A stretch of 64,000 nt of DNA from Rhodopseudomonas pseudopalustris (GCF_900110435.1 NZ_FODT01000001.1:620001-684000); one strand, 5' to 3'; shown: positions 39,338-49,734, counted from the stretch's first letter. The notes: generated from the letters alone by a model not told the origin. Program-made: numbers and translations.

Positions 39338-40324
39338 TCAGCGCCCCCTCACCGGCGTTTCAGGGATCGGCGTGAGCGGCGGCTTGCCGTCGAACCACGC
39401 CTTGATGTTGTCGACCACGAGCTGATCCATCGCATTGCGCGTCACCACCGAGGCCGAGCCGATATGCGGCAGCAGGATCACGTTCTGCATCATGCGCAAC
39501 TCGTCCGGCACGTTGGGCTCGTCGGCGAACACGTCGAGGCCGGCGGCCAGAATCGCGCCCGATTTGAGCGCCGCGATCAGCGCCGGTTCGTCGACCACCG
39601 AACCGCGCGCGACGTTGATCAGCACGCCGCGCGGACCCAGCGCCTGCAGCACCTCGGCGTTGATCAGCCTGGCGGTCGACGCGCCTCCCGGGATGATCAC
39701 GATCAGCGTGTCGACGTCCTTCGCCATCGCGATCAGGTCGGGATAGTGCTGATAGCTCACCCCGGCCGCCGGATTGCGCGCGTGGTACACCACCGGCACC
39801 CGCGAGGCGTCGAGCCGCCTCGCGATCGCCTGACCGATCCGGCCCATGCCGATCAGTCCGACCTTGCGATCGCGCAGCGAGCCGACGCTGAGCGGATAGG
39901 GCTGGGTCAGCCACGATCCGGAGCGGACATATTTGTCGGCGCGGACGAATTCGCGCAGCGTCGCGATCAGCAGGCCGAGCGCGGTGTCGGCCACTTCTTC
40001 GGTCAGAACGTCGGGGGTGTTGGTGACGACGACGTCGTGCTCTGCCGCCCAGCCGGAATCGATGTGGTCGTAGCCGACGCCGAACGAGGACACGATCTCG
40101 AGTTTCGGATAGCGCGCCAGCACCGACGAGTTGGTCGGCACCAGGCCGGTGACCGCGACGCCGCGGATGCGCGCCCGGATGTCGTCGGTCAGCCGGTCGA
40201 GATCGCCCGGCTGCTCGCATTTGTGCAGCCCATATTGCTCGGGAAAGCCATCATTGATGACCGGCTTGCTCGGCCCGTAGATCAACAGATCGATCTTGTC
40301 GGTCGCCCCTGCTTCCCCCGCCAT
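39338..40324 (-). CDS. D-isomer-specific 2-hydroxyacid dehydrogenase
   Basis: This 328-residue NAD(P)-dependent oxidoreductase has the Rossmann motif VGLIGMGRIGQAIARRL and the catalytic triad Arg in NVARGSVVDE, Glu in DVFADEPNVP and His in LLPHIGSAS. The substrate is probably a small 2-keto or 2-hydroxy acid such as glyoxylate or hydroxypyruvate. The ATG at 40324 overlaps the stop of the permease gene, so it is translationally coupled to a transporter that may import its substrate or precursor. Confidence 0.9.
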   Translation of the reverse strand: MAGEAGATDKIDLLIYGPSKPVINDGFPEQYGLHKCEQPGDLDRLTDDIRARIRGVAVTGLVPTNSSVLARYPKLEIVSSFGVGYDHIDSGWAAEHDVVVTNTPDVLTEEVADTALGLLIATLREFVRADKYVRSGSWLTQPYPLSVGSLRDRKVGLIGMGRIGQAIARRLDASRVPVVYHARNPAAGVSYQHYPDLIAMAKDVDTLIVIIPGGASTARLINAEVLQALGPRGVLINVARGSVVDEPALIAALKSGAILAAGLDVFADEPNVPDELRMMQNVILLPHIGSASVVTRNAMDQLVVDNIKAWFDGKPPLTPIPETPVRGR

Positions 40325-41148
40325 CAATTGTCCTTTCCCAGCGCGCTTTCATGCCAGCGCCGCAGCAACAGATGCGAGACCAGCGCGAGCAGCAGATAAA
40401 TGACAATGCCCGCCGCCGAGAGCAACAGCAATGCCGCGAACATGCGGGGAATGTTGAGCCGGTAGCCGGATTCCGCAATCCGGTAGGCGAGGCCGGAGCC
40501 GGCGCCCGCGGAGCCGGCGGCGATCTCCGCCACCACCGCGCCGATCAGCGACAGCCCGCCCGCAATGCGCAGGCCGCCGAGAATGTAGGGCAACGCCGCC
40601 GGCAATTTCAGCCGCAGCAGCGTCTGCAACGGCGACGCGCCATACAGCCGGAACAGACCGGCGAGGTTGCGATCGACCGAGTTGAGCCCGAGCGTGGTGT
40701 TGGCGAGCACCGGAAAGAACGCCACGATCCAGGCGCAGACCACCACCGCGGTTTCCTGCGGCAGATAGATCAGCAGCAGTGGCGCGATCGCGATCACCGG
40801 CGTCACCTGCAGCACCACCGCATAAGGGAACAGCGAGTATTCCACCCATCGCGACTGGTTGAACAGCAGCGCCAGCGCGACGCCGCCGAAGGCTGCGGCG
40901 AGGAAACCTTTCAGCGTGGTCCACAGCGTGGCCAGCAGCGAGACCGACAGGATCGGCCAATCCGCGACCAGCGTCTGCCAGACCAGACCCGGACCCGGCA
41001 GCACGTAAGGCGGAATCTGGTTGATCCGCACCACCAGATCCCAGACCGCGACGCCGGCGGCGAGGACCACGAATGGCAGCAATACCCGCAACCAGCTCGC
41101 CGCGCTGATGCGCGGCGGCCGCGGCCCGGTCGGCGCGCGGCCGCTCAT
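40324..41148 (-). CDS. ABC transporter permease (NitT/TauT family)
   Basis: This 274-residue inner-membrane protein has six hydrophobic helices and the TauC/SsuC-like EAA-type loop near FRLYGASPLQTLLRLKLPAALPYI, quoted here as FRLYGASPLQTLLRLK and LPAALPYI. The ATG at 41148 overlaps the end of the ATPase gene by ATGA. An upstream frame to 41655 is a shadow. Partners are the ATPase and the binding protein upstream. Confidence 0.92.
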   Translation of the reverse strand: MSGRAPTGPRPPRISAASWLRVLLPFVVLAAGVAVWDLVVRINQIPPYVLPGPGLVWQTLVADWPILSVSLLATLWTTLKGFLAAAFGGVALALLFNQSRWVEYSLFPYAVVLQVTPVIAIAPLLLIYLPQETAVVVCAWIVAFFPVLANTTLGLNSVDRNLAGLFRLYGASPLQTLLRLKLPAALPYILGGLRIAGGLSLIGAVVAEIAAGSAGAGSGLAYRIAESGYRLNIPRMFAALLLLSAAGIVIYLLLALVSHLLLRRWHESALGKDN

Positions 41149-41957
41149 GCGCGGACCTGCGCCGCGCTGGCGTCGGCCAGCGCGCGGGAGACGTCGCGGC
41201 ATTGCGCGGCATAGCCGGTCGAGGTGCGGAACTCGGCGCCGCGCGGCTCGGGCGCCTCGATCCGGAATTCCGCCGCGATCCTTCCCGGCCGCGGCGACAT
41301 CACCACGACGCGTTGCGACAGATACACCGACTCGAACACCGAATGGGTGACGAACAGGATGGTCTTGCCGAGGTCGCGCCACAGCGCCAGGAGATCGTCG
41401 TTGAGCCGGAAGCGGGTGATCTCGTCGAGCGCGGCGAACGGCTCGTCCATCAGCAGGATGTCCGGATCGGTCACCAGCGCGCGCGCCAGCGACACCCGCA
41501 TCTTCATACCGCCGGAGAGTTCGCGCGGATAGGCCTCGGCGAAATCCGAGAGCTCGACCCGCGCCAGCGCGGCGTCGACGTGACGCGCGATCTCGGCGGC
41601 AGGCGCATGTGCGATCTTGAGCGGCAGGCCGACATTGGCGCGGACGCTGCTCCACGGCATCAGCGTCGGCTCCTGAAACACGAAACCGATCGCGTGCCCG
41701 CCGGGTCGCCGCGTCGCCTCACCGGCGACCCGCACGCTGCCGGACGACGGCCTCGCCAGCCCAGCGATCAGCCGCAGCGCTGTCGACTTGCCGCAGCCGG
41801 AGGACCCGAGCAGCGAGACGAATTCGCCCCGGCCGATGTCGAGATCGATCGGTCCCAGCGCTTCGACACCGCCGCGATAGACCTTGGTCGCCGCATGCAG
41901 GCGGATCGCGCAAGCTGCGGCCGGGCCGTCGAGATCGGGCGACGAGGACAGGGCCAT
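41145..41957 (-). CDS. ABC transporter ATP-binding protein (NitT/TauT family)
   Basis: This 270-residue ATPase has Walker A GSSGCGKST, Q-loop FVFQEPTLMPW, signature LSGGMKMRVSLARAL, Walker B ILLMDEPFAALDE and the H-loop His in FVTHS. It resembles TauB/SsuB/ThiZ-type importers of small organic ions or pyrimidines. It lies ten bases after the binding-protein stop and overlaps the permease. Confidence 0.93.
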   Translation of the reverse strand: MALSSSPDLDGPAAACAIRLHAATKVYRGGVEALGPIDLDIGRGEFVSLLGSSGCGKSTALRLIAGLARPSSGSVRVAGEATRRPGGHAIGFVFQEPTLMPWSSVRANVGLPLKIAHAPAAEIARHVDAALARVELSDFAEAYPRELSGGMKMRVSLARALVTDPDILLMDEPFAALDEITRFRLNDDLLALWRDLGKTILFVTHSVFESVYLSQRVVVMSPRPGRIAAEFRIEAPEPRGAEFRTSTGYAAQCRDVSRALADASAAQVRA

Positions 41958-41967
41958 GCCGCCGGCG

Positions 41968-43090
41968 CTACCTGCTCGGCCGCAGATCGACGCCGACGCC
42001 CTTGTTGGTGAATTGCAGCGTATAGGCCTGGCGGAAATCGAGATCGCGCTTCACCACGCCGGCGCGCGACATCTTGTCGAAGAAGCTGGCGTAGCGCTCG
42101 TCGCTCATCGCGCCGATGCCGTTGCGCAGCGTGTCGCCGGAATCGACAATGCCGTACTCCTTCATCTTGGCGACCGAATAGGCCAGCATCTCGTCGGTCA
42201 TCTCCGGATTGAGCGACTTGATCAGCGCGTTGCCGGCGGCGTTGTCGCCGTACAGATAGTTGTACCAGCCGATCATCGAGGCGTCGACGAAGCGCTGGAT
42301 CATGTCGGGGTTCTTGTCGATCAGGTCGCGCCGGGTCTCGATCAGCGTCGAGTAACCGTCGAGGCCGTAATCGGCGAGCAGCAGCACGCTCGGCTTGAAC
42401 TTCGCTTTCTGCTCGATCACGAACGGCTCGGAAGTGACATAGCCCTGCATCGCGGCGTTGCGATCGACGATGAAGGGCTGCGGGTTCGAGGTGTAGGGCT
42501 TCACCTTGGCTTCGTTGAAGCCGTATTCGGATTTCAGCCACTGGAAGTAGCTGGCGATGCCTTCCTTGGAGACAAACAGCGTCAGACGTTTCAGGTCGTC
42601 GAGCTGTCCGACCTTGGATTCCGGATGCGTCAGGAACACCTGCGGATCCTTCTGGAACACCGCGGCGATCGCCACCACCGGTACGTTGTTGGCGACGGCG
42701 TCGAACGATTGCAGCGTGTTCGCGGTCATGAAGAAGTCGAGCTTGCCGGCGAGCAGCAAGGCGCGATTGTTGACGTTGGGTCCGCCCGGCACGATCGTCA
42801 CGTTGAGGCCGTAGGTCTTGTAGGTGCCGTCGGCGACCGCCTGGAAGAACCCGCCATGCTCGCCCTCGGCGACCCAATTGGTGCCGAACGACACCTTATC
42901 GAAGCCGCCTTCCGGCACTTTGCGGACCGGCTGCACCACCGGCGGGGGGGGGCTTCTTCGGCGGCGGCGGCGGCGCAGGCTTTTCCACCGGCTTTTCCGG
43001 AGCCGGCGGCGGCGAAGCGTGGACCGGCACGGCCAGCAGAGCTACGGCGACGGCCCCGGTTAACGCTCGCAGCAGGAAGGCGGGGGTCAT
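41968..43090 (-). CDS. ABC substrate-binding protein (NMT1/TauA-like), frameshifted in a 9-base C run
   Basis: An ATG at 43090 with GGAG upstream encodes a signal peptide (LLRALTGAVAVALLAVPVHA) and a Pro/Lys linker (EKPAPPPPPKKPPP). The frame then breaks at a run of nine identical bases (42944-42952, G on the plus strand). The mature domain continues in the next frame from VVQPVRKVPEGG to the stop at 41968. With eight bases the frames join as KKPPPPVVQPVRK. The mature part (SFGTNWVAEGEHGGFFQAV, GLNVTIVPGG) resembles NMT1/THI5-like binding proteins. As written the gene is broken. A sequencing error or slippage in the run are both possible. Confidence 0.85.
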
Positions 43091-43243
43091 GATTGGACTC
43101 CGTCGTTCGTTTTGGCCCATGATGGGAGCAGCGAGGCGGCGCAGGTTCGTCCGGTCGAGGATTGATAGCGAAACAATGCGGGCATTTGAACCTTTGATGC
43201 GGGCGGCTGCCGCCCCCCCGGAACGCGCCCAAGACACACGCCG

Positions 43244-44056
43244 ATGACCAGGCTCCCGCCCCGCGACTGGACCGAGATCCGCTGGCCGGAGATCGGCGAC
43301 GCCGACCCGGCGCGCTGGATCGCAGTGCTTCCGCTCGCCGCCACCGAACAGCACGGCCCTCATCTGCCGCTCGGCACCGACGTGATGATCGCGCGAGCCT
43401 ATCTGGCGCGGGTGCACGAGCTGTTACCGGCGGAGCTGCCGGTGAGTTTCCTGCCGCTGCAGCCGATCGGGCTGTCGACCGAGCATCTGGCGTTCCCCGG
43501 CACGCTGACGCTGGGAACCGAGACCGCGCTGCGGCTGTGGACCGAGATCGGCGACAGCGTCGCGCGCGCGGGCGTGCGCAAGCTGGTGATGGTGACCAGC
43601 CATGGCGGCAACAGCGCGGCCATGAGTCTGGTGGCGCAAGAGCTGCGAGCGCGGCACGCGATGCTGGCCGTCACCACCGGCTGGGCGCGATTCGGCCTGC
43701 CGGACGGTTTGTTCGCGGACGACGAACTGCGTCACGGCATCCATGGCGGCGCGGTCGAGACCTCGATCATGCTGGCGCACGCGCCGCAGCAGGTGCGCAC
43801 CGACAGGATCGCCGACTTCCGGCCCGCCACCGCGGCGATGGAGCATGAGTTCCGCTGGTTGTCGGCGCAGCGGCCGGCGCCATTCGCCTGGGCTGCACAG
43901 GACCTGCATCCGAGCGGCGCGATCGGCGACGCGACGGCGGCTTCGGCCGACAAGGGCCGGAAGGCGCTCGATCACGGCGCCCGCGCCTTCTGCGAGCTGC
44001 TGGCTGACGTCGATCGCTTCGACCTCGCGACACTCCGGCCCGCTCCCCGACCCTGA
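43244..44056 (+). CDS. Creatininase-family amidohydrolase
   Basis: This 270-residue metal-dependent hydrolase has the metal-binding motifs PLAATEQHGPHLPLGTD and TSHGGNSAAM, and HGGAVETSIM. Family members open cyclic amides (creatinine) or act in riboflavin/F420 and mycofactocin routes, so the substrate is not predictable. It is divergent from the ABC operon across 153 bp, which suggests that the transporter might bring in its substrate. Confidence 0.87.
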   Translation: MTRLPPRDWTEIRWPEIGDADPARWIAVLPLAATEQHGPHLPLGTDVMIARAYLARVHELLPAELPVSFLPLQPIGLSTEHLAFPGTLTLGTETALRLWTEIGDSVARAGVRKLVMVTSHGGNSAAMSLVAQELRARHAMLAVTTGWARFGLPDGLFADDELRHGIHGGAVETSIMLAHAPQQVRTDRIADFRPATAAMEHEFRWLSAQRPAPFAWAAQDLHPSGAIGDATAASADKGRKALDHGARAFCELLADVDRFDLATLRPAPRP

Positions 44057-44123
44057 TCCCCGAGCCTGATCCCGGTTGTTGCCAGCTCAGGACGACGGCG
44101 GCCTGAGGCTCAAAGACTGATCC

Positions 44124-45755
44124 TCACAGCGCCGCGGCAAAGGTTTCGGCGCGGGCCATTGCCCAGGCTTGCTTGAAACGTGGATCGTCGGTGCCGTCGA
44201 GCAGCTCGCCCGGACGCAGCGTCGGATAGAGTTGCGCGAACGACACCACGACGGACGACGACGTCCGCTGCGAGAAGTGGTGTGGGCCGATCTCCTGCGG
44301 ATGGTCGAGCCCCGCCGCCGCGACCAGTTCGGCCAGCGCGTGCAGCGTGGCATGGTGATAGTTGAACACCCGGTCGACCTTCTGCGTCACCACCAGCGCG
44401 CGATAGCGCGACGGCTCCTGCGTGGTCACGCCGGTCGGGCAGCGGTCGGTGTGGCAGCTCAGCGACTGGATGCAGCCGAGCGCGAACATGAAGCCGCGCG
44501 CCGAATTGCACCAGTCGGCGCCGAGCGCCATCGCGCGCGCCATGTCGAAAGCGGTGGCGACCTTGCCCGCGGCGCCGATCTTGATCCGGTCGCGCATGCC
44601 GATGCCGATCAGCGCATTGTGCACGAAGTTGACGCCCTCACGCATCGGCATCCCGAGATGATCCATGAACTCCAGCGGCGCCGCGCCGGTGCCGCCCTCG
44701 TTGCCGTCGACGACGATGAAGTCCGGGGTGATTCCGGTCGCCAGCATCGCCTTGCAGATCGCGAGAAACTCCCACGGATGGCCGATGCACAGCTTGAAGC
44801 CGGTCGGCTTGCCGCCCGACAGACGCCGCATCTCGGCGATGAAGCGCAGCATCTCGACCGGGGTCGAAAACGCCTTGTGAAAAGGCGGCGAGATGCAATC
44901 CTCGTCCATCGCCACCCCGCGGATCCGCGAAATCTCTTCGGACACCTTCGCGGCCGGCAGCACGCCGCCATGGCCGGGCTTGGCGCCCTGGCTGACCTTC
45001 AGCTCGACCATCTTGATCTGGTCGTCGGTGGCGAGGCGGGCGAAGGCGTCGGGATCGAACTGACCGTCACGGGTGCGGCAGCCGAAATAGCCGGAGCCGA
45101 TTTCCCAGATCAGGTCGCCGCCGTGCTCGCGGTGATAGGGGCTGACGCCGCCTTCGCCGGTGTCGTGCGCGAAGCCGCCCTTCTTGGCGCCGGCGTTCAG
45201 CGCCCGCACCGCATTCGGGCTGAGCGCGCCGAAACTCATCGCCGAGATGTTGAACATCGAGGCGGAATACGGCTTTGCGCAATCCGGCCCGCCGATGGTG
45301 ATGCGAAAACGCTCCTCGGCGTGCGGGCGTGGCGCGACCGAGTGGTGCATCCACTCGTAACCGTCGCCATAGACGTCCTCCTGGGTGCCGAACGGCCGCT
45401 TGTCGAGCACCATCTTGGCGCGCTGATAGATCAGGGCGCGGGTGTCGCGGCTGAACGGCTTGCCGTCCTTCTCGCTCTCGAAGAAATATTGCCGCATCTC
45501 GGGGCGGATTTCCTCGAGCAGAAACCGCAGATGCGCCGAGATCGGATAGTTGCGCAGCACCGCATGATTCTTCTGCAGCAGGTCCCGCACGCCGAGCAGC
45601 GTCAGCGCGCCGAACACCAATGCCAGGGTCAGCATCACGCCGAACAGGCTGGTGTGAAAATCGGTGATCGCGATCGAGGCGAACAGCGCGGTGAGCACGG
45701 CGCAGATCGTGAGGGCGATGAAGCGCGGTGAGAAAGGAAGCAGAATCGTTTCCAT
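44124..45755 (-). CDS. Membrane-anchored FMN-binding glutamate-synthase-like protein
   Basis: This 543-residue protein has two N-terminal transmembrane helices (about 8-30 and 36-55) followed by a GltS-type FMN barrel. Barrel landmarks are NISAMSFGALSPNAVRALN, KPGHGGVLPAAKV and VVDGNEGGTGAAPLEFMDH, and the 3Fe-4S cysteines lie in GCIQSLSCHTDRCP (C-x5-C-x4-C). It lacks the glutaminase and FAD domains of real GltB/GltD, so ammonia and electrons must come from elsewhere, or the reaction differs. It is divergent from the ligase pair at 45955. The longer frame upstream of 45755 is not family sequence. Confidence 0.9.
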   Translation of the reverse strand: METILLPFSPRFIALTICAVLTALFASIAITDFHTSLFGVMLTLALVFGALTLLGVRDLLQKNHAVLRNYPISAHLRFLLEEIRPEMRQYFFESEKDGKPFSRDTRALIYQRAKMVLDKRPFGTQEDVYGDGYEWMHHSVAPRPHAEERFRITIGGPDCAKPYSASMFNISAMSFGALSPNAVRALNAGAKKGGFAHDTGEGGVSPYHREHGGDLIWEIGSGYFGCRTRDGQFDPDAFARLATDDQIKMVELKVSQGAKPGHGGVLPAAKVSEEISRIRGVAMDEDCISPPFHKAFSTPVEMLRFIAEMRRLSGGKPTGFKLCIGHPWEFLAICKAMLATGITPDFIVVDGNEGGTGAAPLEFMDHLGMPMREGVNFVHNALIGIGMRDRIKIGAAGKVATAFDMARAMALGADWCNSARGFMFALGCIQSLSCHTDRCPTGVTTQEPSRYRALVVTQKVDRVFNYHHATLHALAELVAAAGLDHPQEIGPHHFSQRTSSSVVVSFAQLYPTLRPGELLDGTDDPRFKQAWAMARAETFAAAL

Positions 45756-45954
45756 GCAATCCCCGCGAGCCGGGCGGAGCCCCGGCCTGTTGTTGTGCGC
45801 CGGCCGCACCGCGAACGCGGCGCACCGGGCGCGTTCTATAACATGCCGATCGCGGCGCGATAACGGCGGCGGCTCGGCTGGATCACGCCTCGGTGATCCG
45901 CTAGGTTGCGGCCACGAGTCGCCGGAGGATCGCCGCGCGACGGGCCGGAGCCCC

Positions 45955-46941
45955 ATGCCGCAACTGCAGGATTTTCGAACCGGGAAGCCGGCGTTCTATC
46001 CCGATCAGGCGATCTACGCCGAATATGCCTGCGCGCGGCTCGGCCTCCGCTTCAGCGAACGCGACGGCGGCACCGGCCTGTTGTTCGCCGTCGCCTCGGG
46101 GACGAAGGAAATCTGCTTCGGCGGCGGGCGTTGCTCGTATTATCCGCAGAACAACGCCACCGCAGCATCGCTCGCGACCGACAAATATCTCGCCAATGCG
46201 CTGCTGGAACGCGCCGGCGTGGCGACGCTCGGCGGCCGCTATTTCTTCCTGCACGACCGCCACCGCGCGCTGCGACCGCCCGGGCACGAACGCAACGATG
46301 CGCTGGATTATCTCGCAGCGCAGGGCGGCCACGCCTTCGCCAAGCCGCTGACCGGCTCGCGCGGCGACTTTGCGCGGCCGATCGAGAGCGCCGCGGCGCT
46401 GGCCTCCTATCTCGACGACGTCGCGCGCTATTACGATTCCGTGCTGATCCAGCCCTATGCCTCAGGCCACGAGTATCGCGTGTTCGTGGTCGACGGCGAA
46501 GCGCTGTACACCGCGCGAAAGCTGCCGCCGGCGGTGATCGGCGACGGCGTCCGCAGCCTGCGTGAGCTGCTGCACGAACACGACCGCGCGTTGCGCGACC
46601 GCGGATTGTCGGGCGCGAGCGGCGACGATCCGTCGCTCGATCACGTGCCCGCGGCCGGCGAGCGGCGCGACATCGCGGGCCGGATGAATCTCAGCGTCGG
46701 CGGCGCGATGGTGATGGAGGAGGCCGGCGCGCCGGCGATCGCAGGCGCCCGAGCCGCGACGCGCGCGCTCGGCCTGCGGCTCGGCGCGGTCGATCTGTTC
46801 GTCGATCCGGACGCGCGCGACGACGTGCGGGTGATCGAGGTGAATTCCAATCCCGCGATCCGCTTTCTCGAAAGCTGCGGCCGCGACGATCTGATCGTCG
46901 CGATCTGGCGTCACAGTCTCACCGCAGCAGGATTGTTGTAG
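45955..46941 (+). CDS. ATP-grasp ligase, cyanophycin-synthetase-like
   Basis: This 328-residue ATP-grasp enzyme forms an amide or similar bond via an acyl-phosphate. The middle segment VLIQPYASGHEYRVFVVDGE with RKLPPAVIGDGVRSLRELL closely matches the ATP-grasp part of cyanophycin synthetases, and the Mg-binding end VIEVNSNPAIRFLESCG is present. The N-terminal and Mur-ligase parts of cyanophycin synthetase are not in this polypeptide. The next gene, which begins immediately after the stop codon, supplies a Mur ligase instead. The ATG at 45955 follows a GGAG site. The substrate is unknown. Confidence 0.85.
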   Translation: MPQLQDFRTGKPAFYPDQAIYAEYACARLGLRFSERDGGTGLLFAVASGTKEICFGGGRCSYYPQNNATAASLATDKYLANALLERAGVATLGGRYFFLHDRHRALRPPGHERNDALDYLAAQGGHAFAKPLTGSRGDFARPIESAAALASYLDDVARYYDSVLIQPYASGHEYRVFVVDGEALYTARKLPPAVIGDGVRSLRELLHEHDRALRDRGLSGASGDDPSLDHVPAAGERRDIAGRMNLSVGGAMVMEEAGAPAIAGARAATRALGLRLGAVDLFVDPDARDDVRVIEVNSNPAIRFLESCGRDDLIVAIWRHSLTAAGLL

Positions 46942-48258
46942 ATGTTCGATCTTCCGAAATACGGCGAAGGGATTTGTCTCGCGCGGCTGGCCGTGCTGCT
47001 CGATCGGCTCGGCGTCGATCGCGCGCGGCTGCAGCGCATCGCCGTCGCGGTCTGCGGCTCCAACGGCAAGGGCTCGACCGCGGCGTTCACCGCCAGCATC
47101 GGTCGCGCTCACGGCCTGCGCACCGGGCTGTTCACCTCGCCGCATTTGTATCGCTTCAACGAACGCTTCCAGATCGACGGCGCGCCGATCCCCGACGATG
47201 CGCTGAGGCGGCTGCTGGAGCGCGTGACAAAGGCCATCGCGGAGGTGGGAGAAGCCCGCGGCGAGCAGTTCGGCGCATTCGAGGCGCAGTTCGCGCTGGC
47301 GTGTTTGTACTTCCAGGACAATGCCTGCGACTTCGCGGTGTTCGAGGCCGGGATCGGCGGCCGCTACGATCCGGTGCGCCTGCTCGGCGCGCGCGTGAGC
47401 TGCGTCACCTCGGTCGATCTCGAACACGTGGCGCTGCTCGGCCATTCGATCGAGCTGATCGCCTCCGACAAGAGCGACGCCTGCGCGGCCGGCGGCGTCA
47501 TTGTCTATGGCGAGAATTGCCGGCCATTGCACGACCATCTCGCTGAATACAATCGCAACCGCGACGTCGCCGCGCTGTTCATCGGCGACGAGATCGGCAT
47601 CGGCAGCGTCAGCATCGCGGATGCGCGGCAGCGCTTCGATCTGCGCATCGCAGATCACACTTACGTGGCGCTCGAAACCTCGCTGCTCGGCCCGTTCCAG
47701 GTCAACAACGCCGCGATCGCGGCGTCGCTGTTCGCGCTATGGCTGCGGCACAGCGGCACCGACCACGATCCGGCGCGGCTCGATGCTGCGATCCGGAGCG
47801 GCCTGCGCGATGCGCGATGGCCGGGACGGCTGGAGACGATCAGCACAGAGCCGCTGACGGTGATCGACGTCGGCCACACTCCTGATGGCATCCGGCAGGC
47901 GCTGGCGGGACTTCGCGCGGCGCATGGCGAGAGCGGATGGATTCTGGTGCTCGGCGCATCGCGCGACAAGAACGCCGCCGAGATCGTCGCGGCGCTGGCG
48001 CCGTCCTTCGACGCCATCGTCTGCAGCTCGGCGCATCACAAGGGCGCGCCCGCCGAAGTCATCGCGGAAGCCGCGCGCGCGGCGAATCCGCGCGCCGAGA
48101 TCGTCACGGCTGCGACCGTAGCCGACGCCGTGCGCGAGGCGCGCGTGCTGGCCGAACGGCTCGACGCCCGGATCTACGTCGCAGGCGGATTGTTTCTCGC
48201 GATCGAATTCGCCGCCGTGACGCGAGGCGGACGCGCCGAGGATCTTCGGTTCTTCTGA
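46942..48258 (+). CDS. FolC-like Mur ligase (folylpolyglutamate-synthase family paralogue)
   Basis: This 438-residue ATP-dependent ligase has P-loop VCGSNGKGSTAAF, TSPHLYRFNERFQIDG, FEAGIGGRYDPVRL and WPGRLETIS. The usual DGAHNPDG of FolC is here VIDVGHTPDGIRQAL, a changed active-site loop. The carbamylated-Lys equivalent lies in IASDKSDACAAG. Its start touches the stop of the ATP-grasp gene, so the two are surely co-expressed. A housekeeping folC normally sits elsewhere in such genomes, so this copy probably adds an amino acid, perhaps glutamate, to a different acceptor. Confidence 0.85.
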   Translation: MFDLPKYGEGICLARLAVLLDRLGVDRARLQRIAVAVCGSNGKGSTAAFTASIGRAHGLRTGLFTSPHLYRFNERFQIDGAPIPDDALRRLLERVTKAIAEVGEARGEQFGAFEAQFALACLYFQDNACDFAVFEAGIGGRYDPVRLLGARVSCVTSVDLEHVALLGHSIELIASDKSDACAAGGVIVYGENCRPLHDHLAEYNRNRDVAALFIGDEIGIGSVSIADARQRFDLRIADHTYVALETSLLGPFQVNNAAIAASLFALWLRHSGTDHDPARLDAAIRSGLRDARWPGRLETISTEPLTVIDVGHTPDGIRQALAGLRAAHGESGWILVLGASRDKNAAEIVAALAPSFDAIVCSSAHHKGAPAEVIAEAARAANPRAEIVTAATVADAVREARVLAERLDARIYVAGGLFLAIEFAAVTRGGRAEDLRFF

Positions 48259-48342
48259 GCGCGGTGATTTGAACGTTGCGCGCAGCCGAGACGCCGACTA
48301 GCGTCCGCGCCAAACGCGACAACATCGTTCAGGGAGAGAAAC

Positions 48343-49341
<999 letters not shown>

Positions 49342-49370
49342 GACGCCCCGGGCTCGATCGTACGGAGTGA

Positions 49371-49607
49371 TCAGGGTTGGCGACCGTCGGTCTCAGCGCT
49401 TGATTTTCCAATGAGACCGAAATCGCTCGATTTCCGGGTGCCGTCCGAAACGGCGAAGCCTTCGGCGCTCAGTCCGCGACGCAGCAATTCGCGCACAGCG
49501 GCAGCGCGGCTCGGCATGTGGCGACTGAATCGCCAGAGGTCCAAGGCATGATACTCGTCTTCGGTCAGCATGATCTGAAGACGCTCTCCACGGGGAATCG
49601 ACACCAT
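49371..49607 (-). CDS. Small ribbon-helix-helix-like protein
   Basis: The protein has 78 residues from the ATG at 49607. It contains a strand-helix-helix pattern (GERLQIMLTEDEYHALDLW, MPSRAAAVRELLRRGLSAEG) typical of small MetJ/Arc-type DNA-binding proteins, followed by a polar tail. Starts at 49619-49688 are also open. It may regulate the AT-rich divergent region next to it. Identification rests on pattern alone. Confidence 0.65.
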   Translation of the reverse strand: MVSIPRGERLQIMLTEDEYHALDLWRFSRHMPSRAAAVRELLRRGLSAEGFAVSDGTRKSSDFGLIGKSSAETDGRQP

Positions 49608-49734
49608 GGCGCTCACCATCATCGTCTCGGGCAAAAAGCAAATATTGCTCAAAATGCCTAATCTCGCTACCTTACTCGTAGTTGGCATATTGCTGCAATC
49701 GCTTCCTCGGCGGCTCCAGCAAATATGCCTGAGA

